From: Deltaproteobacteria bacterium
Lineage (GTDB): Bacteria > Myxococcota_A > Polyangia > Polyangiales > Ga0077539
Direction of reading: 5' to 3'
Length of the DNA: 54,499 nt
Assembly: GCA_947477565.1 (NCBI GenBank)
Contig: CANJUR010000028.1
Location: 1 to 54,499, forward strand
Part shown: piece by piece, positions 37,174-54,499 of the stretch
How positions within the stretch are numbered: position 1 is the stretch's first letter
How the letters are laid out: each line of letters begins with the position of its first letter
Notes under the pieces: model-generated
What the model was told of the DNA's origin: nothing
Databases searched by the model: none
What the model saw: only the letters and a program-made list of their open reading frames with translations
Program-made: the position numbers and the translations under genes

Positions 37174-39660
37174 TCAGCGCTGCGCCGGAACAAGCACGTA
37201 AAACGTGCGCTGTTCCAGGTAGAGCCCGCTGCTGTAAATATTGACGAAGACCGAGAACACCTGGTCAACGGCACCGTGCATCACGAGGTCGTTGGAGAGC
37301 ACCGCGTTGAAGGTCACGGTGGTTCCAACGGCGACTCCGACAAAGGTTGCCGCATCGCGGCGGTCGTAACCCGCCGGTGCGTCTGGCACCCCACGTAGCG
37401 GACTGATCATCCGAATGAACTCGGTGGTGAGACGCCCAGTCGCGAGCCGACTTTCGGCCGGGTCGGCGAGGACAGCCGTGGAGACCGTCGCCCGTCCCTG
37501 GCCAACGATCGTGCTGACCGCGTTGATGACCTGCGCCTGCGTAGCGCTAGCGCTACCAACGAAGACGAAGGGTGATCCGCTCGAGGGGATATTGTTGGTG
37601 TCTGCCGCGAAGCGAGCGCTGGCCGTCGAGTGATCCCGAACCGAGGTCGAGACATCGACCGCGATGAAACGGGCGCCGCGGCGGGTCATCTCGCTGGTGA
37701 GTTGGGCGTACGTCGGAGCGGACGGCGACAGCGTATAGAAGTTCGTCGTGGAGCCTGGACCATTGTGCCAGGCCGCGTCGGAGTAGACGATCAACACGGG
37801 GGTACGCCCAGGGAGGAAGCAGCTCCACCCGAAGGCCGCCACGTCGCCGCCACAGTCCGCCGCAGTGACGATCCGATTGAAGGTGTTGCGATAGCTCGAC
37901 AACCCCAGACCGTTGATTAGCCCGTAGAGCGCCGGCACGGTCGCCTCGGGAGCGTCACCCCCGCCCGCGGCGGCAACCATGCGCAGCGCCGCCTGCGTGA
38001 GTGCGCCATTGCGATCGAGGCGCTGCCGCACATTGAAGGCATACGCAGTGGTGTCACCCGGGGCACCCTCACCGAAGTCACGGTAGTCGGCGACGCCGAA
38101 GCGAACGTCCGCCGATGCGCCGAGGGCGCTGTTCACGCCGTCGACGATGGCCGCTGAGGCGGTCTGGAGTTGCGTGATCGTCGGCTGCATCGAGCCCGTG
38201 CTATCGACGACAAACATCACGTCCGCTGGACGGATCCGCTGTGTGAACGAGAACTCCTGATTCTCCACCGCGCCCACGCCTCCGACTCGGTACGTGAGCT
38301 CAGCCACCGACGATGTGCTCGGCAGACGCGACGCTCCACTGGTCGGGTCGGTGTGAGCGATCTGCTCAACGAGGTCGGTAGCACCGTCAGCGTCCGTATC
38401 CCGTGCGCAGGGGTTGGTATTGCGCGTTCGCTCGTCGGCGTCCGTCACACCATCATTGTCCGAATCCAGGTCGATGTAATTCGGCCGACCGTCCATCGCC
38501 CCGTCGCAGTTGTCCGCGGCCGCGCCGCACATCAGCGCGGGTAATCCCGTCGCGAATCCGGGATATCCGCGAGCCGCCTCAACCCGATCGCTGAAACCGT
38601 CGTTGTCACTGTCAGCGTCCTGATAATCTGGCATCCCATCGCCGTCGGTGTTTCTCGACGGCGCGCCCTCGATCGCGTCGGAGATCCCGTCCCCGTCGGT
38701 GTCGAGACAGTCTGTGCACATCCCCGCCGAGCAGGTGAGCGCGCCCGGGCACATGGTGGTCGTGTAACCGAGCCCATCGGCATTGCAGAGCCGTGTCTGG
38801 GTGCTCGTGCCGCAACTACGCTCGCCTGGGCCGCACACCCGCGGAATGCACCGCCCGGTGGCGCAGACCTCGCTGGCACCGCACGGCCGGTCGGTCGCAG
38901 CCGCTCCGCGGGAATCGCACATGCGAACCATCGCGACGCCGATACAACTCGTGGCATTCGGCACGCACGACTGAGCTCGACACAGGCTATCCGCACCGCA
39001 GAACTGACCCATCGAACAGTCAACATCCGAGAGGCAGTCCACGCACACGCTGCGTGCGGTATCGCAGACTTGATCAGTCGCGCTGCATTCGCGGGACGAT
39101 CGGCACGCCCTGGATGGCGGCACGCAATTGTTCACCCGGCAGACGTTGCCTCCGGTGCAATCGACGTCCGAGAGGCAATCGACGCAGAGCCCACGCATGG
39201 TCTCGCAGACGAGACCCATGCAGGTACGCGAACTGGTGCAGTGCGTGCCCGCGACACAGCGGTGCTCGGTGCAGACGTCGCCGACCGCGCCGCACTGCGC
39301 GCCCGTCAGGCACTGCACGCAAACGCCCGCCGCAGAGTCACAAAACTGCCCGCTCGGAGCGCAGTCACGGTTGCCGATGCAGACCACGCGGGCGTCTTGC
39401 GAAAGCACCGCATCGACCATGGGGACATCATCGGCGGCGACGTCGGTGCCCACCGCGTCGCGCGCCAGCACGTCCTCGCGCTGCACATCGGACGCGGGGA
39501 TATCCCCCACGTTGGCATCCACTGGGGCGTGATCGTCAGGCGCGGAAATATCGACGGCGGCATCGCGCAAACTAAGCGGTGCTGTGTTGAGGGGGTCGGA
39601 GCAACCGACGCCGACGGTGGCGAGTCCGAGTGGAAGGGCAAGCAGGGTTCGCAGCTTCAT
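37174..39660 (-). CDS. VWA-domain lipoprotein with TSP type-3 repeats
   Basis: The product is 828 residues with a lipoprotein signal (VGVGC, cysteine 20), an Asp-rich linker, and a Cys-rich region of repeated CVDCLSDVDC-like units (about 85-300). Calcium-binding thrombospondin type-3 repeats follow (about 315-430: DTDGDGISD, DSDNDGFSD, DTDADGATD). A von Willebrand A domain begins around 480 with the metal-site motif DSTGS. It is a surface protein, probably calcium dependent, for adhesion or contact with prey or matrix; the ligand is unknown. The C-terminal domain after about 690 is unassigned. It lies directly downstream of rpoC. Confidence 0.88.
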   Translation of the reverse strand: MKLRTLLALPLGLATVGVGCSDPLNTAPLSLRDAAVDISAPDDHAPVDANVGDIPASDVQREDVLARDAVGTDVAADDVPMVDAVLSQDARVVCIGNRDCAPSGQFCDSAAGVCVQCLTGAQCGAVGDVCTEHRCVAGTHCTSSRTCMGLVCETMRGLCVDCLSDVDCTGGNVCRVNNCVPPSRACRSSRECSATDQVCDTARSVCVDCLSDVDCSMGQFCGADSLCRAQSCVPNATSCIGVAMVRMCDSRGAAATDRPCGASEVCATGRCIPRVCGPGERSCGTSTQTRLCNADGLGYTTTMCPGALTCSAGMCTDCLDTDGDGISDAIEGAPSRNTDGDGMPDYQDADSDNDGFSDRVEAARGYPGFATGLPALMCGAAADNCDGAMDGRPNYIDLDSDNDGVTDADERTRNTNPCARDTDADGATDLVEQIAHTDPTSGASRLPSTSSVAELTYRVGGVGAVENQEFSFTQRIRPADVMFVVDSTGSMQPTITQLQTASAAIVDGVNSALGASADVRFGVADYRDFGEGAPGDTTAYAFNVRQRLDRNGALTQAALRMVAAAGGGDAPEATVPALYGLINGLGLSSYRNTFNRIVTAADCGGDVAAFGWSCFLPGRTPVLIVYSDAAWHNGPGSTTNFYTLSPSAPTYAQLTSEMTRRGARFIAVDVSTSVRDHSTASARFAADTNNIPSSGSPFVFVGSASATQAQVINAVSTIVGQGRATVSTAVLADPAESRLATGRLTTEFIRMISPLRGVPDAPAGYDRRDAATFVGVAVGTTVTFNAVLSNDLVMHGAVDQVFSVFVNIYSSGLYLEQRTFYVLVPAQR

Positions 39661-39709
39661 GGAAGCCCTGCGTACCTCAGGCAGAGGGGACCGTCGAGGG
39701 AGCGGAAAG

Positions 39710-39746
39710 GCGTCCGCAGTCCCAGGAGTACCAGGAATACGGACGC
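39710..39746 (-). terminator. Candidate terminator hairpin after rpoC
   Basis: GCGTCCG (39710-39716) and CGGACGC (39740-39746) form a 7-bp stem around a 23-base loop, 30 bp downstream of the rpoC stop. No strong T run follows. It may end the rpoBC transcript or only slow polymerase before the lipoprotein gene. Confidence 0.35.
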
Positions 39747-39776
39747 GATCAGGAGGGGGAGCGGAGGTGGCGGGAA

Positions 39777-44396
<4,620 letters not shown>

Positions 44397-44465
44397 GATG
44401 CTTCCTCCGTCGTTGGACGAACGGGACGATCTCACCGCGCGGCGCGCCACCATCTGGTCACCTCC

Positions 44466-44484
44466 CTCGCGCGTGGCGCGCGAG
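44466..44484 (-). other. GC hairpin in the rpoB-rpoC gap
   Basis: An 8-bp perfect stem CTCGCGCG/CGCGCGAG with a TGG loop lies in the 234-bp gap between rpoB and rpoC. Outer bases (CCCTCG at 44464-44469 and CGAGGG at 44489-44494) offer an alternative pairing. It may be a processing or pausing site. The rest of the gap holds no gene. Confidence 0.45.
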
Positions 44485-44630
44485 ACTTCGAGGGTGGAGA
44501 CCCGCGAGACACCCTTTGTTTCAGGTGCCCCGCGCTGCTCTTTGCACGCGTTTCGGTGAGACCGCTGCGTCCTTCCGTGATCGAACCGTTGTTACTTCGC
44601 TTGTAAAATCCGGCGAGGCGAGGCTCGCGA

Positions 44631-48821
<4,191 letters not shown>

Positions 48822-49265
48822 CTCTTCTCCTCTACCGCCTTGTGCCAGGGCTCTCGCCGCCGGACCTCGCCGCTGCTCCACCCGATATCCCCCGTCGGAG
48901 ACCCCTGGACCGACACTGCGCCCCGCCGGAGTAGTATGACTCGGGACGGCGGACGGGCGCTGCCTACGCAGAGGGAGGGTGGTTGATGCTTCGTTCGAGG
49001 TTCGCCGTCGAGCGTTACTGGCCTTTACAGGGGTGCTGCTGTCGCTGCATGGACGATCGCGACCTCCCGCAGATTGGTCGCGATCGCGTGGTCGTTTGTG
49101 CCGCTGGGGCCCCGACGACAATTGATTCTGGCTCATGGCACGGATCCCGCTGGGGCGCAAGTCAGCGTGGAGCACAAAAACGCATCAACCCCTGAAACCA
49201 CCATCCATCGGATGGGGTGCCAGGGGTCGATCGCGCCGCTGAGAGTATTTAGCGGAGAAGACTTC
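48822..49265 (-). other. rplL-rpoB intergenic region
   Basis: This is a 444-bp gap with no gene. It contains a very strong hairpin (49054-49086) and a second short one at 49201-49215 (CCATCC-atc-GGATGG), 51 bp after the rplL stop. In E. coli the corresponding gap holds a partial attenuator and an RNase III site that set the ratio of ribosomal protein to polymerase; this gap may do the same. Open frames in it lack ribosome binding sites. Confidence 0.6.
49054..49086 (-). terminator. Perfect 11-bp hairpin, candidate attenuator or RNase III site
   Basis: CGATCGCGACC (49054-49064) and GGTCGCGATCG (49076-49086) are exact complements around an 11-base loop. It lies about 180 bp after the rplL stop and 230 bp before the rpoB start. 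No T run follows, so partial termination or cleavage of the transcript is more likely than full termination. Confidence 0.55.
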
Positions 49266-49646
49266 TCAGACGAGACCCTTGACGGTAACGGTCGCGCCCG
49301 CATCCGCGAGCTTCTTCCGGAGTTCCTCGGAGGTCGCCTTGTCGACGCTCTCCTTGACCATCTTCGGGGCGCCCTCCACGAGGGCCTTCGCCTCACCCAG
49401 GCCGAGCCCGGTAATCTCGCGAACAACCTTGATCACGTTGATCTTGTTCGCGCCAGCGGCGGTGAGCTCAACCGAGAACTCGGTCGCTTCTACCGGAGCC
49501 GCTGCTGCCGCGGGAGCCGCTACTGCCGCCGCGGAAGCCACTGGGGCGGCCGAGACGCCAAGGGTCGTCTCAAGAGCCTTCACGAGAGCGGAGGCCTCGA
49601 TCAGGGTGAGCTTGCTGATGCTGTCAACGAGGGACTGGATCTCCAT
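49266..49646 (-). CDS. rplL: Ribosomal protein L7/L12
   Basis: The product is 126 residues. It forms the stalk that recruits translation factors. It has an N-terminal dimer helix region, an Ala-rich hinge ([16 protein letters not shown]) and the conserved C-terminal domain ([20 protein letters not shown], then [10 protein letters not shown]). A 74-bp gap follows rplJ. Confidence 0.98.
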   Translation of the reverse strand: MEIQSLVDSISKLTLIEASALVKALETTLGVSAAPVASAAAVAAPAAAAAPVEATEFSVELTAAGANKINVIKVVREITGLGLGEAKALVEGAPKMVKESVDKATSEELRKKLADAGATVTVKGLV

Positions 49647-49720
49647 GGTACTTTCCTTTCAAACGGTTCGATCAATGATCGATGATTGGTTATCTTGAGA
49701 GTTGAAACGTCGGATCGCGC

Positions 49721-50299
49721 TCAAACGGCCTGCTCTTTGAGCTTGTCGGCCCAGGCCTGCAGCGCGAACACAAGGTTCTGCGCCGGGGCGTTGAGCACCG
49801 TGACTGTCTGCTGCGCAGGCGCCATCATCGTGGCGAGAATGGCTGCCTGGATCTCCTTGAGACCGGGCAACTTGGCCATTTCCTTCTCTACCCACTCGCG
49901 CTCAAGCACCTGGTTGCCCAGGAGACCTACCTTCACGTTCAGCTTGTTAGCCTGCGCTCCGGCGGTCTTCTTGAACTCTTCGATGACCTTCGCGGCAGCC
50001 GAGGGGCTTTCACTGCACCAGGCTACGCCGGTCATCCCGATGAGCGACTTATGCTGCGTACGCAGCGTGTCGCGCTCAAGCGAACCGACAATCGCCTTGT
50101 ACGGAGAGTCCTTGAGAGCGTGTCGAATAAGGCTGTTCTTCACAACCTTGTACTCGACGCCGGCCTTCTTGAAAGCCCGCCGCAACTTCGTCGCCGACGC
50201 TACGTTCAGGCCCTGGAAGTCCACCAGCACCGCCGCGACGGACTTCTCGAAGCGCTCTCGGACCTTGCCGATCTCAACGCTCTTTTGGTCCTTATTCAT
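49721..50299 (-). CDS. rplJ: Ribosomal protein L10
   Basis: The product is 192 residues and anchors the L12 stalk to the ribosome. It opens MNKDQKSVEIGKVRERF and has the family segments VLVDFQGLNVASATKLRR and FKKAGVEYKVVKNSLIRHAL. Its ATG lies only 3 bp after the rplA stop, so no L10 leader RNA fits between the two genes. Confidence 0.97.
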   Translation of the reverse strand: MNKDQKSVEIGKVRERFEKSVAAVLVDFQGLNVASATKLRRAFKKAGVEYKVVKNSLIRHALKDSPYKAIVGSLERDTLRTQHKSLIGMTGVAWCSESPSAAAKVIEEFKKTAGAQANKLNVKVGLLGNQVLEREWVEKEMAKLPGLKEIQAAILATMMAPAQQTVTVLNAPAQNLVFALQAWADKLKEQAV

Positions 50300-50302
50300 C
50301 GC

Positions 50303-51013
50303 TTAGTCCTCCGCCTTCTCGATGAAGACATTCGGGTCGAGGTGTACGCCCGGACCCATCGTAGACGTCAGCGTAATCGAGCGAAGGTAAGTGCCCTTCG
50401 CGGTCGATGGCCGAGCCCGGATGAGCGCAGTGACCAACGCCTTGGCGTTTTCGCGAATGTGTTCCAGCGCGAAAGAGGCCTTCCCGATGCGAGCCTGGAC
50501 GATGCCAGACTTCTCGGTCCGATACTCGATCTTGCCGCCCTTGGCTTCACGGACCGCGTTCGCCACGTCAAAGGTCACGGTGCCCACCTTCGGGTTCGGC
50601 ATCAGTCCACGAGGACCCAAAACCTTACCGAGGCGACCGACCTGCCCCATCATGTCAGGAGTCGCGATCACGCGCTCGAAGTCGAGGAAGGTGCCATCCG
50701 CCACCTTGGCCACGAGATCGTCGGCGCCGACGTAGTCCGCTCCGGCTTCCGTAGCTTCCCGACCCTTATCGCCCTTTGCGAACACCAACACGCGCACCGT
50801 CTGACCGGTGCCGTGCGGTAGCACGAGCGCGCCGCGGACCATCTGATCAGCGTGCTTGGGGTTCACTCCAAGACGCACCGCAAGTTCGACGGTTTCGTCA
50901 AACTTCGCCGTCGCACAGTCCTTCACAAGCGCAGCTGCTTCTTCCAGCGTGTAGCGCTTGTTGACGTCGTGCTTCTTATCAGAAGCCTGACGTCGCTTGG
51001 GAACTCTCGCCAT
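50303..51013 (-). CDS. rplA: Ribosomal protein L1
   Basis: The product is 236 residues. It binds 23S rRNA at the L1 stalk and acts as a translational repressor of its own operon in many bacteria. The ATG ending at 51013 follows AGGAGG. It contains [16 protein letters not shown] and [18 protein letters not shown], typical L1 blocks. The frame extends upstream, but MARVPKRR is the right start. Confidence 0.98.
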   Translation of the reverse strand: MARVPKRRQASDKKHDVNKRYTLEEAAALVKDCATAKFDETVELAVRLGVNPKHADQMVRGALVLPHGTGQTVRVLVFAKGDKGREATEAGADYVGADDLVAKVADGTFLDFERVIATPDMMGQVGRLGKVLGPRGLMPNPKVGTVTFDVANAVREAKGGKIEYRTEKSGIVQARIGKASFALEHIRENAKALVTALIRARPSTAKGTYLRSITLTSTMGPGVHLDPNVFIEKAED

Positions 51014-51030
51014 CCCGATACCTCCTCTTC

Positions 51031-51109
51031 GGTGCTTCGCACCTCCCACCGCTTCTGAGCCGCGGTGGTCATCCAGGACCCGCCCTCCCATTCAGTCCAG
51101 TAAGGACTG
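51031..51109 (-). promoter_or_regulatory. Structured rplK-rplA leader, candidate ribosomal-protein control site
   Basis: In the 154-bp gap before rplA the minus strand can form three successive hairpins: CAGTCC/GGACTG (51093-51109), CCACCGC/GCGGTGG (51046-51068) and GGTGC-gaa-GCACC (51031-51043). The RNA between the last two reads GGUGGGAGGUGCGAAG, which resembles the L1-binding part of 23S rRNA (GGUGGGAGGCUUUGAAG in E. coli, from memory). This suggests L1 feedback on its own messenger; it is an inference. Confidence 0.45.
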
Positions 51110-51167
51110 CGGTCGGGTATTGCTCGAAGGGTCCGTACTTTTGTTGCCGTCGCGAGTGGGGTAACGC

Positions 51168-51593
51168 TCAGTCGACGATGTCCAGGCCCATCGAACGTGC
51201 GGTGCCGCTCACCGTACGGATGGCGGCCTCGAGGTCGTCGGTGTTGAGGTCCGCAAGCTTCTGCTTCGCGATCTCGACCACCTTGGCGTGGGCGATCTGC
51301 CCGATTTTTTCCTTGTTCGGACGGGCCGAGCCCTTGTCCGCCCCGACTGCCTTCATCAAGAGGATCGACGCCGGCGGCGTCTTCAACTCCATGGTGAAAG
51401 ACTTGTCGGAATAGACCGTGATGATGACGGGGATTACGTACCCCTTCTTGTCCGCAGTCTTCGCGTTGAAGTCCTTGATGAACATCGGAATGTTCACGCC
51501 GGCCTGGCCCAGCACTGGACCAATCGGGGGTCCCGGCTTGGCTTCGCCACCCGGGCACTGGATCTTGACTATTCCGACTACCTTCTTCGCCAT
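51168..51593 (-). CDS. rplK: Ribosomal protein L11
   Basis: The product is 141 residues, the standard length. It has the N-terminal [19 protein letters not shown] block and the C-terminal rRNA-binding domain ([10 protein letters not shown] at the end). It binds the GTPase-centre rRNA. GAGG lies upstream of the ATG. A 110-bp gap separates it from nusG. Confidence 0.98.
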   Translation of the reverse strand: MAKKVVGIVKIQCPGGEAKPGPPIGPVLGQAGVNIPMFIKDFNAKTADKKGYVIPVIITVYSDKSFTMELKTPPASILLMKAVGADKGSARPNKEKIGQIAHAKVVEIAKQKLADLNTDDLEAAIRTVSGTARSMGLDIVD

Positions 51594-51703
51594 CGTTTCC
51601 TCATCGGCGGGTTTACGGAGTACCGGTTGTTCATTCCCGGAATTCTCCTCGCACGGTCAACACGCGGAGTGCGTGGTGTCGTGCTGGGCCATCGCCGCAC
51701 TGA

Positions 51704-52231
51704 TCAGGTCGTGATCTTCTCGACCTGGTTGTACCCGAGTTCCACCGCGGTGGGACGGCCGAAGATGGTGACGAGCACCTTGATCTTCTGCCGCTCCGGG
51801 CGGACGTCCTCTACCACACCCGTGAAGTTTGCAAAGGCCCCATCGACGACCTTCACCTGGTCATTTACCTCAAAGTTAATCTTCGGGCGCGGCGCGATGC
51901 CGGTCCCTTCGATCTGACGCTTGATGGTGTCGACCTCCTTTTGGGGGACCGGCGTCGGATTCTGGTCTCCCAGGAAGCCGGTCACCTTGGGAGTGTCTTT
52001 CACCATGTGCCAGGTGGTGTCGTTCATCTCCATCTGGACGAAGACATAGCCAGGATAGAACTTTCGGCTCTCCAGCCGCTGCTTGCCATTACGCGTAGCA
52101 GTGACGTTCTCGGAAGGGACCAGGATCTCCCCAAAATACTGGTCCACGGCGTTGTTGCGGATCCGCTCCTGTAACGAGGCTTTCACCTTGTTTTCGAAGC
52201 CCGAGTAGGCCTGAACGATGTAGTACTTCAT
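51704..52231 (-). CDS. nusG: Transcription antitermination/elongation factor NusG
   Basis: The product is 175 residues. It has the NGN domain (YYIVQAYSGFENKVKASL, then RKFYPGYVFVQM) and a KOW domain at the C terminus (NFEVNDQVKVVDGAFANFTG). It couples RNA polymerase to ribosomes and Rho. The ATG ending at 52231 is the first in-family start; the upstream open frame is not protein-like. It follows secE after 41 bp. Confidence 0.97.
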   Translation of the reverse strand: MKYYIVQAYSGFENKVKASLQERIRNNAVDQYFGEILVPSENVTATRNGKQRLESRKFYPGYVFVQMEMNDTTWHMVKDTPKVTGFLGDQNPTPVPQKEVDTIKRQIEGTGIAPRPKINFEVNDQVKVVDGAFANFTGVVEDVRPERQKIKVLVTIFGRPTAVELGYNQVEKITT

Positions 52232-52272
52232 GGTGTGGGAGACTCTTCCTGCCGGCCACGGCCGCGCGACCG

Positions 52273-52659
52273 TCAGCTCAGGTAGATGACGTTGGTGATC
52301 CAGTTCCAGAAGCGGTCCATCGCGAAGATCATCACGGAAGCGGTCACCGCGGTCGCAAGCACCACCACTGTCGCGGTGGTGGTTTCGTCCTTGGATGGCC
52401 AAGTCACCGCCGCCAACTCTTCGATGGTCTCCATCGCAAGGGTCCGCAGCCGGATGTTCTTCCACGCGAAAACCACTCCGATGAAGCCTACAAAAACCCC
52501 GACGGCGTTGGCAGCGTTCTCGTGTCCCGCCCACACCGCATCGGTGACGTGACTGACGAGGAAGGCAAGCACGCAACCTGTCACAAAATATCCCGTATAG
52601 AGATACTTCTGAATTCCGAGTTGAAGACTGCCGCCGATGCGTTCTGGCTGGGTGCTCAC
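52273..52659 (-). CDS. secE: Protein translocase subunit SecE
   Basis: The product is 128 residues with three membrane helices (about 22-42, 56-76, 100-125), the longer proteobacterial form. The amphipathic segment EELAAVTWPSKDETTTATVVV before the last helix is the SecE signature. I chose the GTG ending at 52659 because GCGGAG lies 7 bases upstream; a GTG ending at 52674 is too near the tRNA. It stabilises the SecY channel. Confidence 0.93.
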   Translation of the reverse strand: MSTQPERIGGSLQLGIQKYLYTGYFVTGCVLAFLVSHVTDAVWAGHENAANAVGVFVGFIGVVFAWKNIRLRTLAMETIEELAAVTWPSKDETTTATVVVLATAVTASVMIFAMDRFWNWITNVIYLS

Positions 52660-52687
52660 GCTATTGCTCCGCACTTTCGAAGTTCTG

Positions 52688-52760
52688 CAGGAGGCGAGGG
52701 ACTCGAACCCACGGCCTGCGGATTTGGAATCCGCTGCTCTACCAACTGAGCTAGCCTCCT
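52688..52760 (-). tRNA. tRNA-Trp (CCA)
   Basis: A 73-nt cloverleaf with acceptor pair AGGAGGC/GCCTCCT, discriminator G and anticodon CCA in a TTCCAAA loop. CCA is not encoded. It lies between rpmG and secE, the usual position in this cluster. Confidence 0.97.
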
Positions 52761-52786
52761 ATCGTATTGATCGACCTGATACTTGG

Positions 52787-52942
52787 TCAGTGACTCTCTG
52801 CGTGCATTGTGTGGGCGTTGCAAGCGACACAGAATTTTTTCATCCGAACTCCCTTGGTGCCCGCTACGGCCGACCGAGTAGTGCGGTAATTACGGCGTCC
52901 ACAGGTCTCACACGCCAACACTACCTTGATCCGGGCTCCCAT
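52787..52942 (-). CDS. rpmG: Ribosomal protein L33
   Basis: The 51-residue product reads MGARIKVVLACETCGRRNY at the start and ends with KKFCVACNAHTMHAESH. It keeps two CxxC pairs (CETC and CVAC), so this is the zinc-binding form. Its small size makes it easy to miss. It lies between tuf and tRNA-Trp, 83 bp after the tuf stop. Confidence 0.95.
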   Translation of the reverse strand: MGARIKVVLACETCGRRNYRTTRSAVAGTKGVRMKKFCVACNAHTMHAESH

Positions 52943-53025
52943 GGGTCTCGCTCTTTATTGCACTGCGCGACACACCCCTGGTCATCCTTGCGGATACCCC
53001 TGGAGCGCCGACGCAGCGTCCGCCG

Positions 53026-54222
<1,197 letters not shown>

Positions 54223-54272
54223 GACTCCTCAGACCTCCGACAAAACCGCCGCGCCGGCGGCCGTGGCAATGG

Positions 54273-54345
54273 AGCTCACCATCGGGATTGAACCGACGAC
54301 CTCGTCCTTACCAAGGACGTGCTCTACCAACTGAGCTAGGTGAGC
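54273..54345 (-). tRNA. tRNA-Thr (GGT)
   Basis: A 73-nt cloverleaf with acceptor GCTCACC/GGTGAGC, discriminator T and anticodon GGT in the TTGGTAA loop. CCA is not encoded. Confidence 0.96.
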
Positions 54346-54381
54346 GAAGAAATATATATTTTATCAGCAATGTATCGAGAA

Positions 54382-54456
<75 letters not shown>

Positions 54457-54461
54457 GCGTG

Positions 54462-54499
54462 TGGAGGGTGATGGATTCGAACCATCGTAGGCGTGAACC
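54462..54499 (-). tRNA. tRNA-Tyr, partial (cut by window edge)
   Basis: Only the 3' part is present: the variable-arm end GGTTCACGCCTACG, the T-arm with GGTTCGAATCC, and the 3' acceptor strand ACCCTCC with discriminator A. The long variable arm and the conserved 3' sequence fit tRNA-Tyr, and the Tyr-Gly-Thr order supports it. The anticodon is outside the window. Confidence 0.8.

Noticed and set aside
48822..49175. N-terminal extension of rpoB
   Set aside because: It is open in frame but the residues are unlike RpoB, and AGAGGAGAAG marks the start at 48821.

Overview
The window is high-GC DNA that reads like a chromosome segment of a Myxococcota (myxobacterium-type, former Deltaproteobacteria) species. 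The basis is the very high GC in most genes, the many lipoproteins with long Asp/Thr/Ser-rich or Cys-rich linkers (repeated NCGACG units, thrombospondin type-3 repeats, VWA), a DUF1844 protein, a DUF3857/transglutaminase pair with TPR-like regions, and the order tRNA-Tyr, -Gly, -Thr, tuf, rpmG, tRNA-Trp, secE, nusG, rplK, rplA, rplJ, rplL, rpoB, rpoC. The species cannot be named from the sequence alone.

Layout. Positions 1-1369 hold an AT-richer patch with one small gene of uracil-DNA-glycosylase-like appearance. It is bracketed by a perfect 35-bp direct repeat whose second copy is the 3' end of the next gene, so it looks like an insertion. Positions 1363-6867 (minus) are a tight, overlapping ABC-exporter operon (ATPase, permease, GldG-like auxiliary protein, DUF4340 protein). 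Positions 6926-14486 (minus) are surface-protein genes: a sulfatase-modifying-factor-like lipoprotein, a collagen-like secreted protein with three repeated Cys modules, a small Asp/Thr-rich lipoprotein, an FAD oxidoreductase and a large Cys-repeat lipoprotein. Positions 14522-18734 (minus) are tyrS, gatA, gatC and alanine dehydrogenase. Positions 18868-28337 hold an unknown protein, two translationally coupled giant DUF3857/transglutaminase-fold paralogues (one with an intact catalytic triad, one without) and a divergent UbiA-family prenyltransferase.

Positions 28407-35077 (mostly plus) run from ruvB through several small or unknown proteins (an acidic-tailed protein, a DUF1844 protein, a zinc-ribbon protein), an HtrA-like serine protease lipoprotein and an integral membrane flippase-like protein. 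dnaK (35179-37071) faces a large VWA/TSP3 lipoprotein. From 39777 to the right edge, all on the minus strand, lies the transcription/translation superoperon: rpoC, rpoB, rplL, rplJ, rplA, rplK, nusG, secE, tRNA-Trp, rpmG, tuf, tRNA-Thr, tRNA-Gly and a partial tRNA-Tyr cut by the window edge.

The housekeeping genes are ordinary. The parts that deserve attention are the repeat-bracketed insert at the left edge, the enzyme/pseudo-enzyme transglutaminase pair, the collagen-like protein with its triplicated Cys module, and strong RNA hairpins in the rplL-rpoB, rpoB-rpoC and rplK-rplA gaps. I saw no CRISPR array, no rRNA, and no integrase or transposase gene. No gene cluster in the window is convincingly a wholly new system.
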